Assembly: GCF_035989305.1 (NCBI RefSeq)
Contig: NZ_CP108514.1
Span: forward strand, 3,534,501-3,598,500
Direction of reading: 5' to 3'
Origin: Streptomyces sp. NBC_01233
Lineage (GTDB): Bacteria > Actinomycetota > Actinomycetes > Streptomycetales > Streptomycetaceae
DNA: 64,000 bases
The notes under the pieces: generated by a model
The model's input: the letters and a program-made list of their open reading frames with translations, nothing else
Database searches by the model: none
Told to the model about the DNA's origin: nothing
In this document: positions 54,313 to 61,792 of the stretch, piece after piece
Position numbering within the stretch: the first letter of the stretch is position 1
Layout of the letters: every line of letters begins with the position of its first letter
Made by a program: the position numbers and the translations under genes

Positions 54313-54684
54313 GACGCCTCTCCCTCTTTCGGTGGGCGGCGGTGACTCTCGGGGTGGAACGCCGCCGGTCCCGCGGCGGCGCACGGAGAGGCCGCCGGTA
54401 GCGGCCATGGCACCGGCTGCGCTCCCGCGGCGGCGCTGCCACGGTGCGTTCGATGCGGGGACAGTAGCGAGCAGGTCCGCTCAGCGGAAGGGCTCGTCCA
54501 GAATCCGGGCGCGTGCTACCTGTTTATGCCGGTTCCTGATCGCTTCCGGTGTCGATTCGTAACCTCAATTGCCACAGGAGCTCTTTACCGCCCCGTTACT
54601 CTGATCATGTTCAAAAGGATGGTCATTCGGCTCGGGGGGGATGCGCTCACGCGCACCTGGGCCGTTCCAAGGGGGAAAATCCGT
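54313..54684. other. Divergent promoter region, IclR/LAETG protein
   Basis: 372 nt without a gene. It includes GC-rich stretches near the IclR start and an AT-richer zone (54530-54620) with possible promoters for the surface-protein gene, none convincing enough to mark. The in-frame upstream ATG of the surface-protein frame lies here but lacks a ribosome binding site. Confidence 0.4.
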
Positions 54685-56049
54685 ATGAAGCTCAAGCGCA
54701 TCGCCATGGTCGCCGCCGCCGCGGTGGTCGGCCCGACGGTCCTGATGGCCACGCCGGCCATGGCCGACGAGGTCCGCAACCCGGCGGTCACGACCCCGGA
54801 CGCGGCGCCGAAGGACGACACCGCCCCGGAGACCGGAGAGACCCCGCAGGCCCCGGAGGCGTCGAAGCCCGAGGCCGGGCAGCAGCCGACTGCCCCGGAG
54901 GCCCAGCCGAAGCCGCAGCCGGCCGAGACGGTCACGCCCGGGGGCGCCGGAACGACCGACCGGAAGGCCGCCGCCTCGGCCCCGAAGCTGACCTTGGACG
55001 GCCTCCCGAAGGAGTTCACGTCCGGCGCCGGCTGGAGCGAGTTCTCCCTGCACGTGGACAACTCGGGCCGCCCCGCCGTCGACGACTACTCGCTCGAACT
55101 GGTCCTGTGGACCCTCGACACCTTCGGGTGGGAGGCCGGCGACATCCGGACGGAGGTCTACGCGCCCGACTCCAAGGGCACCTGGGGCTGGCACGCCGTC
55201 GCGGCGGAGGGATCCGAGGAGGTCTACAGCCTCGGCCTCGCCGACGTCGACGTCGAAAACAACGAGGTCTTCGACCTCAAGCTTCGTATGAAGTTCGGCA
55301 AGGACACGCCGCCCTCCCGCTTCTCCCTGTCCACGACGGCCGAGGGCGGCACCGCGGACCGCGTCCGGTACGAGTCCAAGGTGACCTCGCCCGACGAGCA
55401 GCAGCAGAACAACGGACCGAAGGTCGCCCTGCAGGGCCTGCCCGCCGGCGGCTTCACAGCGGGCGGCGCGTGGCAGCCGTTCTCGCTCGGCGTCGACAAC
55501 TCCGGCAAGGAGAAGATCGACGACTACGGCTTCGCGGTCTTCTTCGACAACAACAGCGAAACCCTCAAGTCGAAGCACCTCGCCATCGAGGTCTGGGACG
55601 GCGAGCGCTGGGTCGACGCCAAGAACGACCCGTCGGGCCAGGCGGCCTGGACGATCATCGACCGCGCGGTCGGCAAGGACGCGAAGTTCGACATCCAGCT
55701 GCGGGCCAGGTTCACCGCGGACGCCCCGGTCGGCTCGATCTTCCTCGTCGTGCTCGCGGACGACCACGGCGTGGACGGCATCACGTCCGACGTGGCCTTC
55801 GCCTACAGCTCGATCACCGCGGGCACCCCCGACGGCGGCGGCGACACCGGCAACACCGGCAACCAGCCGAAGCCCGACGGCGGCTCCACCCCGGTCAAGG
55901 ACACGCCCCCGGTCACCACCGGTGGTCAGCTGGCCGAGACGGGCACCGACGCGGCCACCAGCTGGGCCCTCGGCGGGGCCGGCGTGGCGCTCGCCATGGG
56001 CGCGGCCCTGGTCGCGGGCACCGGCCGCCGCCGTCGCCCCACCGCGTAA
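54685..56049 (+). CDS. LAETG-anchored surface protein with duplicated domain
   Basis: 454 aa with GGGGGA upstream. Signal peptide LKRIAMVAAAAVVGPTVLMA ending TPAMADE. A Pro/Glu-rich linker is followed by two copies of a ~135-residue beta domain: first LDGLPKEFTSGAGWSEFSL, then LQGLPAGGFTAGGAWQPFSL, each followed by VDNSGR or VDNSGK and DDY. The C-terminus is a classic cell-wall sorting signal: LAETG, a TM helix (ALGGAGVALAMGAALVAGTG) and RRRRPTA, suiting class E sortases (LAxTG). It is likely displayed on the wall. The domain function is unknown. Confidence 0.9.
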   Translation: MKLKRIAMVAAAAVVGPTVLMATPAMADEVRNPAVTTPDAAPKDDTAPETGETPQAPEASKPEAGQQPTAPEAQPKPQPAETVTPGGAGTTDRKAAASAPKLTLDGLPKEFTSGAGWSEFSLHVDNSGRPAVDDYSLELVLWTLDTFGWEAGDIRTEVYAPDSKGTWGWHAVAAEGSEEVYSLGLADVDVENNEVFDLKLRMKFGKDTPPSRFSLSTTAEGGTADRVRYESKVTSPDEQQQNNGPKVALQGLPAGGFTAGGAWQPFSLGVDNSGKEKIDDYGFAVFFDNNSETLKSKHLAIEVWDGERWVDAKNDPSGQAAWTIIDRAVGKDAKFDIQLRARFTADAPVGSIFLVVLADDHGVDGITSDVAFAYSSITAGTPDGGGDTGNTGNQPKPDGGSTPVKDTPPVTTGGQLAETGTDAATSWALGGAGVALAMGAALVAGTGRRRRPTA

Positions 56050-56075
56050 CCACGGGGATACGGCATAAGACCGTC

Positions 56076-56123
56076 ACAGGGGACGGGGCCCGCGCGACGC
56101 TCCGCACGGACCCCGTCCCCTGT
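56076..56123 (+). terminator. Terminator hairpin after LAETG gene
   Basis: ACAGGGGACGGGGCCC pairs with GGACCCCGTCCCCTGT (a ~15-bp stem with one mismatch) around a 16-nt loop, 27 nt past the stop. Confidence 0.7.
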
Positions 56124-56145
56124 TCTGTGTGACATCACCGCCAGG

Positions 56146-57930
56146 TCACCGCATGCGGGTGGCCCACTCCTGCACCTTCTTGATCCGCTCGCGCAGCTGC
56201 CCCGCCGTCGCCTCCGCACTCGGCGGCCCGCCGCACACCCGGCGCAGCTCCGTGTGGATCACCCCGTGCGGCTTGCCGCTCTGGTGGACGTACGCGCCGA
56301 CCATCGTGTTCAGCGACTTCCGCAGCTCCAGCAGCTCCTTGTGCGAGACCACCGGCCGCCGTTCCGCCGGCAGCTCCAGCAGGTCCGCCTCGGAGTCCGG
56401 CTTGCGGCGGCTGTGCGCGATCTGCCGCGACTGCCTCTTCTGCAGCAGCATCTGCACCTGGTCCGGCTCCAGCAGTCCGGGGATGCCGAGGTAGTCCTGC
56501 TCCTCCTCGCTGCCCGGGTGCGCCTGCATGCCGAACTCGGCGCCGTCGTAGAGCACCCGGTCGAAGACCGCGTCGGACTCCAGCGCCTCGAAGGACATCT
56601 GCTCGTCCTCGCCGGTGTCCTCGTCCTCCTGCCGGTTCGCCTCGTCCATCTCCTTCTCGGACTCGGCGTACGGGTCGTCCTCGCCCTGCTTCTTCGGCTT
56701 GTCGAGGACGTGGTCGCGCTCGACCTCCATCTCGTTGGCGAAGCCGAGGAGATAGGGAATGGTCGGAAGGAACACGGACGCGGTCTCGCCGCGCCTGCGC
56801 GAGCGCACGAAGCGCCCGACGGCCTGGGCGAAGAACAGCGGGGTCGAGATCGTCGTCGCGTACACGCCCACCGCGAGGCGCGGTACGTCGACGCCCTCGG
56901 ACACCATCCGGACCGCGACCATCCAGCGGCTGCCGTCCTCACTGAACTCGTCGATCCGCTTCGATGCGCCGGTGTCGTCGGAGAGCACCACGGTCGCCTT
57001 GCTGCCGGTGATCTCCCGCAGCAGCTTGGCGTAGGCGCGCGCCGAGTCCTGGTCGGAGGCGATCACGAGGCCGCCCGCGTCGGGGATGCCCTTCCTGACC
57101 TCCGTCAGCCGCTGGTCGGCGGCGCGCAGCACGTTCGGCATCCAGTCGCCGCGCGGGTCCAGCGCGGTGCGCCAGGCCTGCGAGATGGCGTCCTTCGTCA
57201 TCGGCTCGCCGAGCTTGGCGGCGATCTCGTCGCCCGCCTTGGTGCGCCAGCGCATGTTGCCGCTGTAGGAGAGGAAGATGACGGGCCGGACGACGCCGTC
57301 GCCGAGCGCGTTCCCGTAGCCGTAGGTGTAGTCGGCGGACGAGCGGCGGATCCCGTCGTTCCCCTCCTCGTACGAGACGAAGGGGATCGGGTTCGTGTCG
57401 GACCGGAAGGGCGTGCCGGTCAGGGCCAGGCGCCGGGTCGCCGGGTCGAAGGCCTCCAGGCAGGCCTCGCCCCAGGACTTCGAGTCACCGGCGTGGTGGA
57501 TCTCGTCGAGGATGACGAGGGTCTTGCGCTGCTCGCACCGGTTGCGGTGCAGCATCGGGCGCACGCCGACACCCGCGTAGGTGACGGCGACCCCGTGGTA
57601 GTCCTTGCTGAGCGGCCCGGCGGAGTACTCGGGATCCAGCCGGATGCCTATCCGCGCCGCGGCCTCCGCCCACTGCTTCTTCAGGTGCTCGGTCGGCGCG
57701 ACCACGGTCACCTGCTGGACCACGTGGTGGTGCAGCAGCCAGGAGGCGAGGGTCAGCGCGAAGGTGGTCTTGCCCGCGCCGGGGGTCGCGACCGCGAGGA
57801 AGTCCCGCGGCTGCTTCTCGATGTAGCGGTCCAGCGCTCCCTGCTGCCAGGCGCGCAGTTTGCCCGCCGTACCCCAAGGGGCGCGGCCGGGGAAGGCGGG
57901 TGAGAGGTGGTGGGAGGCGGTAGTAGTCAC
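56146..57930 (-). CDS. Superfamily 2 DEAD/DEAH-box helicase
   Basis: 594 aa. Motifs in order: Q/W patch near KLRAWQQGALDRYI, motif I ATPGAGKTT, Ia VVAPTEHLKKQW, II LDEIHH (DEIH), III TGTPFR, then RecA2 with V (SEGVDVPRLAVGVYATT) and VI (QAVGRFVRSRRRGE). The C-terminal ~200 residues are acidic and then helical (SRQIAHSRRKPDSEADLLEL). It resembles the type III restriction/XPB-like group of conserved actinobacterial helicases. It probably acts in DNA repair or nucleic-acid remodelling. It is convergent with the LAETG gene. Confidence 0.9.
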   Translation of the reverse strand: MTTTASHHLSPAFPGRAPWGTAGKLRAWQQGALDRYIEKQPRDFLAVATPGAGKTTFALTLASWLLHHHVVQQVTVVAPTEHLKKQWAEAAARIGIRLDPEYSAGPLSKDYHGVAVTYAGVGVRPMLHRNRCEQRKTLVILDEIHHAGDSKSWGEACLEAFDPATRRLALTGTPFRSDTNPIPFVSYEEGNDGIRRSSADYTYGYGNALGDGVVRPVIFLSYSGNMRWRTKAGDEIAAKLGEPMTKDAISQAWRTALDPRGDWMPNVLRAADQRLTEVRKGIPDAGGLVIASDQDSARAYAKLLREITGSKATVVLSDDTGASKRIDEFSEDGSRWMVAVRMVSEGVDVPRLAVGVYATTISTPLFFAQAVGRFVRSRRRGETASVFLPTIPYLLGFANEMEVERDHVLDKPKKQGEDDPYAESEKEMDEANRQEDEDTGEDEQMSFEALESDAVFDRVLYDGAEFGMQAHPGSEEEQDYLGIPGLLEPDQVQMLLQKRQSRQIAHSRRKPDSEADLLELPAERRPVVSHKELLELRKSLNTMVGAYVHQSGKPHGVIHTELRRVCGGPPSAEATAGQLRERIKKVQEWATRMR

Positions 57931-58045
57931 GGTCTCCGGTTCGTCGCTCTCGGCAGTCGTACGTAGGACAACCGGGCCACCTTACCGGGACGGGCCCGCC
58001 CCTCGCGGAGGGACAGGCCCGTGACCTCGCGCGGTGCGGCGAGCG

Positions 58046-58477
58046 TCACACCGACCGGCGCAGCAGTGCCCGCAGCCGGCCGGCGATCCGCGCGACATCC
58101 GTCTCGTGCCCGGCGGCCACGTCGACGACCAGACCGTAGGCGGCCTCCTGGTCCACGTCGCCGGGGTCGGCCCCGTTCACGGCGAGGAAGGTGGCCGCGG
58201 CGAGGAAGGTGGCCGCGGCGAGCCAGGCGGTGCGCTTGTTCCCGTCGACCAGGGGGTGGTTCGTCGCGATGCCGTGGAGCAGCGCGGCGGCCTGCTCGTA
58301 CGGGTCCTCGTACGCCGGAGTCCCGAACATGCGGGCCCGCGGCCGGTGCACCGCCGACTCCAGCAGCCCGGGGGCGCGCAGTTCGACGGGCTGGTCCTGG
58401 GCCAGGCAGGCGTGCCGGGCCAGGTCGAGGACCTCGGCGAGCGTGAGGTGGCGCACCGGGACGGCGGCGGCGCTCAT
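58046..58477 (-). CDS. Fic/Doc-family toxin
   Basis: 143 aa; the longer frame upstream overlaps the antitoxin. The Fic motif HPLVDGNKRTAW has all key residues (HxFx(D/E)GNxRxxR pattern with His and Lys as in Doc). The N-terminal part LTLAEVLDLARHACLAQDQPVELR and LLESAVHRPRARMFG are Doc-like. It likely phosphorylates EF-Tu (Doc) or AMPylates a target. The helix just after the motif contains a perfect 6-residue duplication (AAATFL twice) from an 18-bp DNA duplication, which may affect activity. Its ATG overlaps the antitoxin stop (ATGA). Confidence 0.88.
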   Translation of the reverse strand: MSAAAVPVRHLTLAEVLDLARHACLAQDQPVELRAPGLLESAVHRPRARMFGTPAYEDPYEQAAALLHGIATNHPLVDGNKRTAWLAAATFLAAATFLAVNGADPGDVDQEAAYGLVVDVAAGHETDVARIAGRLRALLRRSV

Positions 58478-58674
58478 GCGCCGAGCCGCTTCAGCAGGGG
58501 CGCGTGCCGCTGCGCGAGCCGCAGCGCCTCGGCCCCGACCCGGTCCCGCTCGGCCCGCAGCCGCGCCCGTACGGCGTCCAGCGCGAGCTCCTCGGGCGTT
58601 TGGCCGGTGGCGTCGGCAAGGTCGGCGCATTCCGCGCGCTCGGCGTCGGACAGCCGGATGATCAGCTCGTTCAT
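58474..58674 (-). CDS. Cognate antitoxin of the Fic toxin
   Basis: 66 aa. MNELIIRLSDAERAECADLA is a ribbon-helix-helix-like start, followed by the helical RLRAERDRVGAEALRLAQRHAPLLKRLGA. Its small size, immediate upstream position and ATGA overlap with the toxin gene indicate a Phd-like antitoxin that binds DNA and neutralises the Fic protein. Confidence 0.85.
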   Translation of the reverse strand: MNELIIRLSDAERAECADLADATGQTPEELALDAVRARLRAERDRVGAEALRLAQRHAPLLKRLGA

Positions 58675-58727
58675 GGCCGGAACGGTAATGCGGCGGTCGG
58701 CCGAGACGCAGCCGAATTCCCCGGTGC

Positions 58728-60182
58728 TCACGCCTCGGCGGGCTCCAGCCGGGTCGCCACCCACGCCCCCACCAGTGCCACGCAGGCCATCGGCAGGAAC
58801 ACCACTACGAAGGCGGCGGGGTGCGAGGCCGACGCCCCGTCCGTCAGGGCGTGGGAGGCGCCGACGGCTCCACCCCCCAGTGCGGCGAAGGCGGCGCCGC
58901 CACCCGCCAGCAGGACCACGTTCGCCAGCGCGTCGGAGATCTGCAGCGCGGCGGAGTTGGCCCCCGCCTCCTCCGGCGCCGACAGCTTCAGCAGCAGCAC
59001 GCTCGTGGAGCCGATCACCAGTCCCATGCCCAGGCAGCCGACCGCCCAGGCCAGCGCCAGCGTCCACACCGGCACGGACTCGATCAGCACGGCGGGCGCC
59101 GCGGCGATGGCCAGGGCCACCATCACCATCCCGGTCACCATCAGCCGTTCCCGGTACGGGGCCATCCGCCCCTTCGACTGCACCCACGAGCCGCCCGCCC
59201 AGGTCACACCGCCGAGCGCGAGCGAGAACCCGGCCAGCGTCGGGCTCAGCCCCCGCTGGGTGACCAGCATCAGCGGTACGAAGCTCTCCGCCGCGATGAA
59301 CGAACCCGCGGCCACCCCGCGCAGCAGCACCACGGACGGCAGTCCGCGCCGCGCCAGGTACGTCCCGCGCGGCAGCAGCCCCAGCACGGCGGGCACCAGC
59401 AGGGCCGCCCCGGCGATGCCCGGCACCAGCGACAGCCACCGCAGGTCCTGGGCGGCGTACTGGAGCAGGCCCGCGCCCAGCGAGATCCCGAGGGCCAGCC
59501 GGATCCGCCGCCGGTCGAAGGCCACGGGCGGCGCGCCGGGGTCGACGGGCCCGGACGCGGTCCGCCGGATCGCGGGCAGGGCCACCATCAGCGGTACGAC
59601 GACCAGGGCGGGGATCCCGAGGAACACCCACCGCCACCCGAGGTGCTCGGTGACCGTCCCCGAGGCGAGCGGCCCGACGATCGAGGGGACCACCCAGCTC
59701 GCGGCGAAGGCGGCCATGATGGCGGGTCGCAGCCGCTCCTCGTAGGCCCGGCTGACCACCACGTACAGGGCGACGATGACCAGCCCGCCGCCGAAGCCCT
59801 GCACGGCCCGGCCGAGCACGAACACCCACATCGCGCCGGCGGTCCCGGAGACGACGAGCCCGGAGGCGAACGCGGCGATGCCGACGGCCAGCGGCCGCAG
59901 CGGCCCCTGCCGGTCGGCCCACTGCCCGGACAGGACCATGCCGAAGAGGCTGGTCGTGAAGTAGGCGGAGAAGGCGAAGGCGTACAGCCCGATCCCCTCC
60001 AGCTCGCGCGCGGCGACGGGCATGGCCGTCCCCACGGCGGTGGCCTCGAAGGCGATCAGGAAGACGACGGAGATGATCCCGATGCTGAGCGTCCGGTACG
60101 CGGGCCCGAGGATCCCGCCCTGCTGCAGGGGCGGGATCGGTGTTTCGGTTCTCTGGGGCACGCGCGGCTCAAGGGCACTCAT
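58728..60182 (-). CDS. MFS drug transporter
   Basis: 484 aa, about 14 spans of the DHA2-like MFS group: SIGIISVVFLIAFEATAVGTAMPVAAREL, SGQWADRQGPLRPLAVGIA (loop 2-3 motif), GRAVQGFGGGLVIVALYVVV (motif C-like), and a final LAGGGAAFAALGG then AAFVVVFLPMACVALVGAWV. It exports an unknown compound, probably a drug or metabolite. No regulator is adjacent; the Fic/antitoxin pair lies downstream on the same strand. Confidence 0.9.
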   Translation of the reverse strand: MSALEPRVPQRTETPIPPLQQGGILGPAYRTLSIGIISVVFLIAFEATAVGTAMPVAARELEGIGLYAFAFSAYFTTSLFGMVLSGQWADRQGPLRPLAVGIAAFASGLVVSGTAGAMWVFVLGRAVQGFGGGLVIVALYVVVSRAYEERLRPAIMAAFAASWVVPSIVGPLASGTVTEHLGWRWVFLGIPALVVVPLMVALPAIRRTASGPVDPGAPPVAFDRRRIRLALGISLGAGLLQYAAQDLRWLSLVPGIAGAALLVPAVLGLLPRGTYLARRGLPSVVLLRGVAAGSFIAAESFVPLMLVTQRGLSPTLAGFSLALGGVTWAGGSWVQSKGRMAPYRERLMVTGMVMVALAIAAAPAVLIESVPVWTLALAWAVGCLGMGLVIGSTSVLLLKLSAPEEAGANSAALQISDALANVVLLAGGGAAFAALGGGAVGASHALTDGASASHPAAFVVVFLPMACVALVGAWVATRLEPAEA

Positions 60183-60363
60183 CGCCCCAGCGTAAGGTGC
60201 GTAGCCCCATCTCGACCCTGTCTATTCGACGGATCCCGCCCTCCTCCCGGAGACCTAGGCCTGCGGTCCCTGTGAACGCGGCATGGCAGTCGTGTTGCAC
60301 CCGCCGCGGAAGCCTTCCCGCTCCCCCGCGCCCCCCGTACGGTCGTGCACATCACCACCTCAC

Positions 60364-60435
60364 AGCCGTGTGCCCGAGTGGTTGAGGGACTCGCCTGCAA
60401 AGCGGGTTACGCCGGTTCGATTCCGGTCACGGCTT
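60364..60435 (+). tRNA. tRNA-Cys (GCA)
   Basis: 72 nt. Acceptor AGCCGTG/CACGGCT, D-arm CCCGAGTGGTTGAGGG, anticodon stem CTCGC/GCGGG with loop CTGCAAA (anticodon GCA), T arm GCCGG-TTCGATT-CCGGT. The discriminator is U (T in DNA) at 60435, which is the Cys identity base. CCA is not encoded. A degenerate copy of its 3' half lies at 61114-61146. Confidence 0.92.
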
Positions 60436-60495
60436 CGCGGCGAGCCGCTCGGGGGCAGGCGCACCCCCGAGCGGCTTTCGCCTTGTCCGGCCGCC

Positions 60496-61056
60496 TTAGG
60501 TGCTGCCGCACCCGGTCTGCTGCTTCGCGTAGTCGGCGTACTTCTTCATGAGCTCGACGAGCACCGGGCGGGACTCGCCGGGCTTCTTCCCGTCGACGGA
60601 TCCGCTCAGCCACAGCTCCAGCTCGAAGGAGTCCGTGGCCCCCTTGCAGGAGAGGAGGGCGGCGGCTCCGGTGTTCCACACCTTGCCGTTCTCCACCGTG
60701 GGGATCGGCTCGGCGTCCACCTTCTCCAGCGGCCAGAAGACCCCCTGACCGAGGGGCTGGCGCTCGGCCCACGCGAGCACCCCGCTCTTGCCGTCGACGT
60801 AGATGTTGCAGGTCACGCCGGGTCGTTGCGCATTCAGCCTGAGGTCGTACGGAGAGTCGACCGTGACCTCGTCGCCCCTGCCCAGCAGGGGGGACAGGTC
60901 TGATGGCGTGAAGGCGCCGAAGCACGTCTCGGGCCGTACCTTCGAGGCGGCCAAAGGTTTCTTCTCCTCGGCGCAGCCGGAGAGCAGGGCGACGCCCGCG
61001 GCAAGGGCGACCGTCACCACCAGCGTGGCGCGCGTACGGGCGGCAACACCGGGCAT
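60496..61056 (-). CDS. DUF3558-like lipoprotein
   Basis: 186 aa with GGGGAG upstream. Lipoprotein signal ATLVVTVALAAGVALLSGC ends in lipobox Cys28. The mature part resembles DUF3558, with four Cys (ETCFGAFTP, VTCNIY, LLSCKG, QTGCG). It is lipid-anchored and the function is unknown. A second, related lipoprotein gene lies upstream on the same strand. Confidence 0.82.
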   Translation of the reverse strand: MPGVAARTRATLVVTVALAAGVALLSGCAEEKKPLAASKVRPETCFGAFTPSDLSPLLGRGDEVTVDSPYDLRLNAQRPGVTCNIYVDGKSGVLAWAERQPLGQGVFWPLEKVDAEPIPTVENGKVWNTGAAALLSCKGATDSFELELWLSGSVDGKKPGESRPVLVELMKKYADYAKQQTGCGST

Positions 61057-61113
61057 TCAGGAACTCCCCTGCGAGGAATCGACGAGGTCCCGGCCCGCGC
61101 CGTGCCCGTTCGT

Positions 61114-61146
61114 CGGTTGGATGCCGGTCACGGCGTCGCGGCGGGC
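61114..61146 (+). repeat. Degenerate copy of tRNA-Cys 3' end
   Basis: 33 nt here match 60413-60445 (T-loop, T-stem, acceptor and 10 nt downstream) at 29 positions. It overlaps the stop of the lipoprotein gene on the minus strand. This looks like a direct repeat from an old integration or duplication that bracketed the 186-aa lipoprotein gene. Confidence 0.6.
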
Positions 61147-61748
61147 AGCCCCGTGGCTTGCCCGGGCAGCCCACCGCCGTCCCGACAGCCCAGCTCCTGG
61201 GCCAGGGCGCGGGCGGCGGAGTGCGCGATGACCAGGTAGTCGTTCCCGAGCTCGGCCTTCCAGGTGCCCTGTTCCCACTGGTTCTCGAAGGTGGTGGTGA
61301 CCCTCAGGGTCCCCACTGTCCCGACCCGGGAGCTCTCGCAGTCGAAGGCGATCGCCCGCGCGTTCTCCCTGCTCATCACACGCACACCCTTGCCGCGCTC
61401 CCCTTGGGGACCCGGCCGCAGCCGGATCTCCCCGACCCGGCTGCCCGATCCGACCTGTCCCGTCGCCAGACACACCGGTACGGGACGTGCGTCGTCCACG
61501 GCCTTGGCCATGACCGCCGCGCTCACGGCCTGGTCGTCGTCCGGCACCAGGTACGAAGCCTGGAGCACGCGCTGCAACGCCTCCCCGGCCGCCGCGTCGA
61601 GCAACCCGGGACAGGCGTCGCCCGTCGCCGCGATCGGGTTCTTCACCGGAGGCTCCTTCCCCTCGGTGTCGGACCCGCATCCCGCGAGCAGGAGCGCACC
61701 CGCCACGAGCCCCGAGAGCCGCACCGCCCGTGTCCTCGTCCAAGCCAT
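61128..61748 (-). CDS. Lipoprotein
   Basis: 206 aa from the ATG at MAWTRTRAVRL. Signal and lipobox LSGLVAGALLLAGC (Cys24), then KEPPVKNPIAATGDACPGLLD and further Cys (VCLATGQ, DCESS, LGCRD) that suggest disulfides. It has a conserved ATTF-ENQWEQGTWKAE end. I cannot name a family; the layout and Cys pattern are similar in type to the adjacent DUF3558-like lipoprotein. The stop lies in a degenerate tRNA-Cys repeat. Confidence 0.78.
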   Translation of the reverse strand: MAWTRTRAVRLSGLVAGALLLAGCGSDTEGKEPPVKNPIAATGDACPGLLDAAAGEALQRVLQASYLVPDDDQAVSAAVMAKAVDDARPVPVCLATGQVGSGSRVGEIRLRPGPQGERGKGVRVMSRENARAIAFDCESSRVGTVGTLRVTTTFENQWEQGTWKAELGNDYLVIAHSAARALAQELGCRDGGGLPGQATGLPAATP

Positions 61749-61792
61749 TCCTCGCCCCTTCTCCGCACCGGTGCTTCGGGCTGCTGCGCCGC

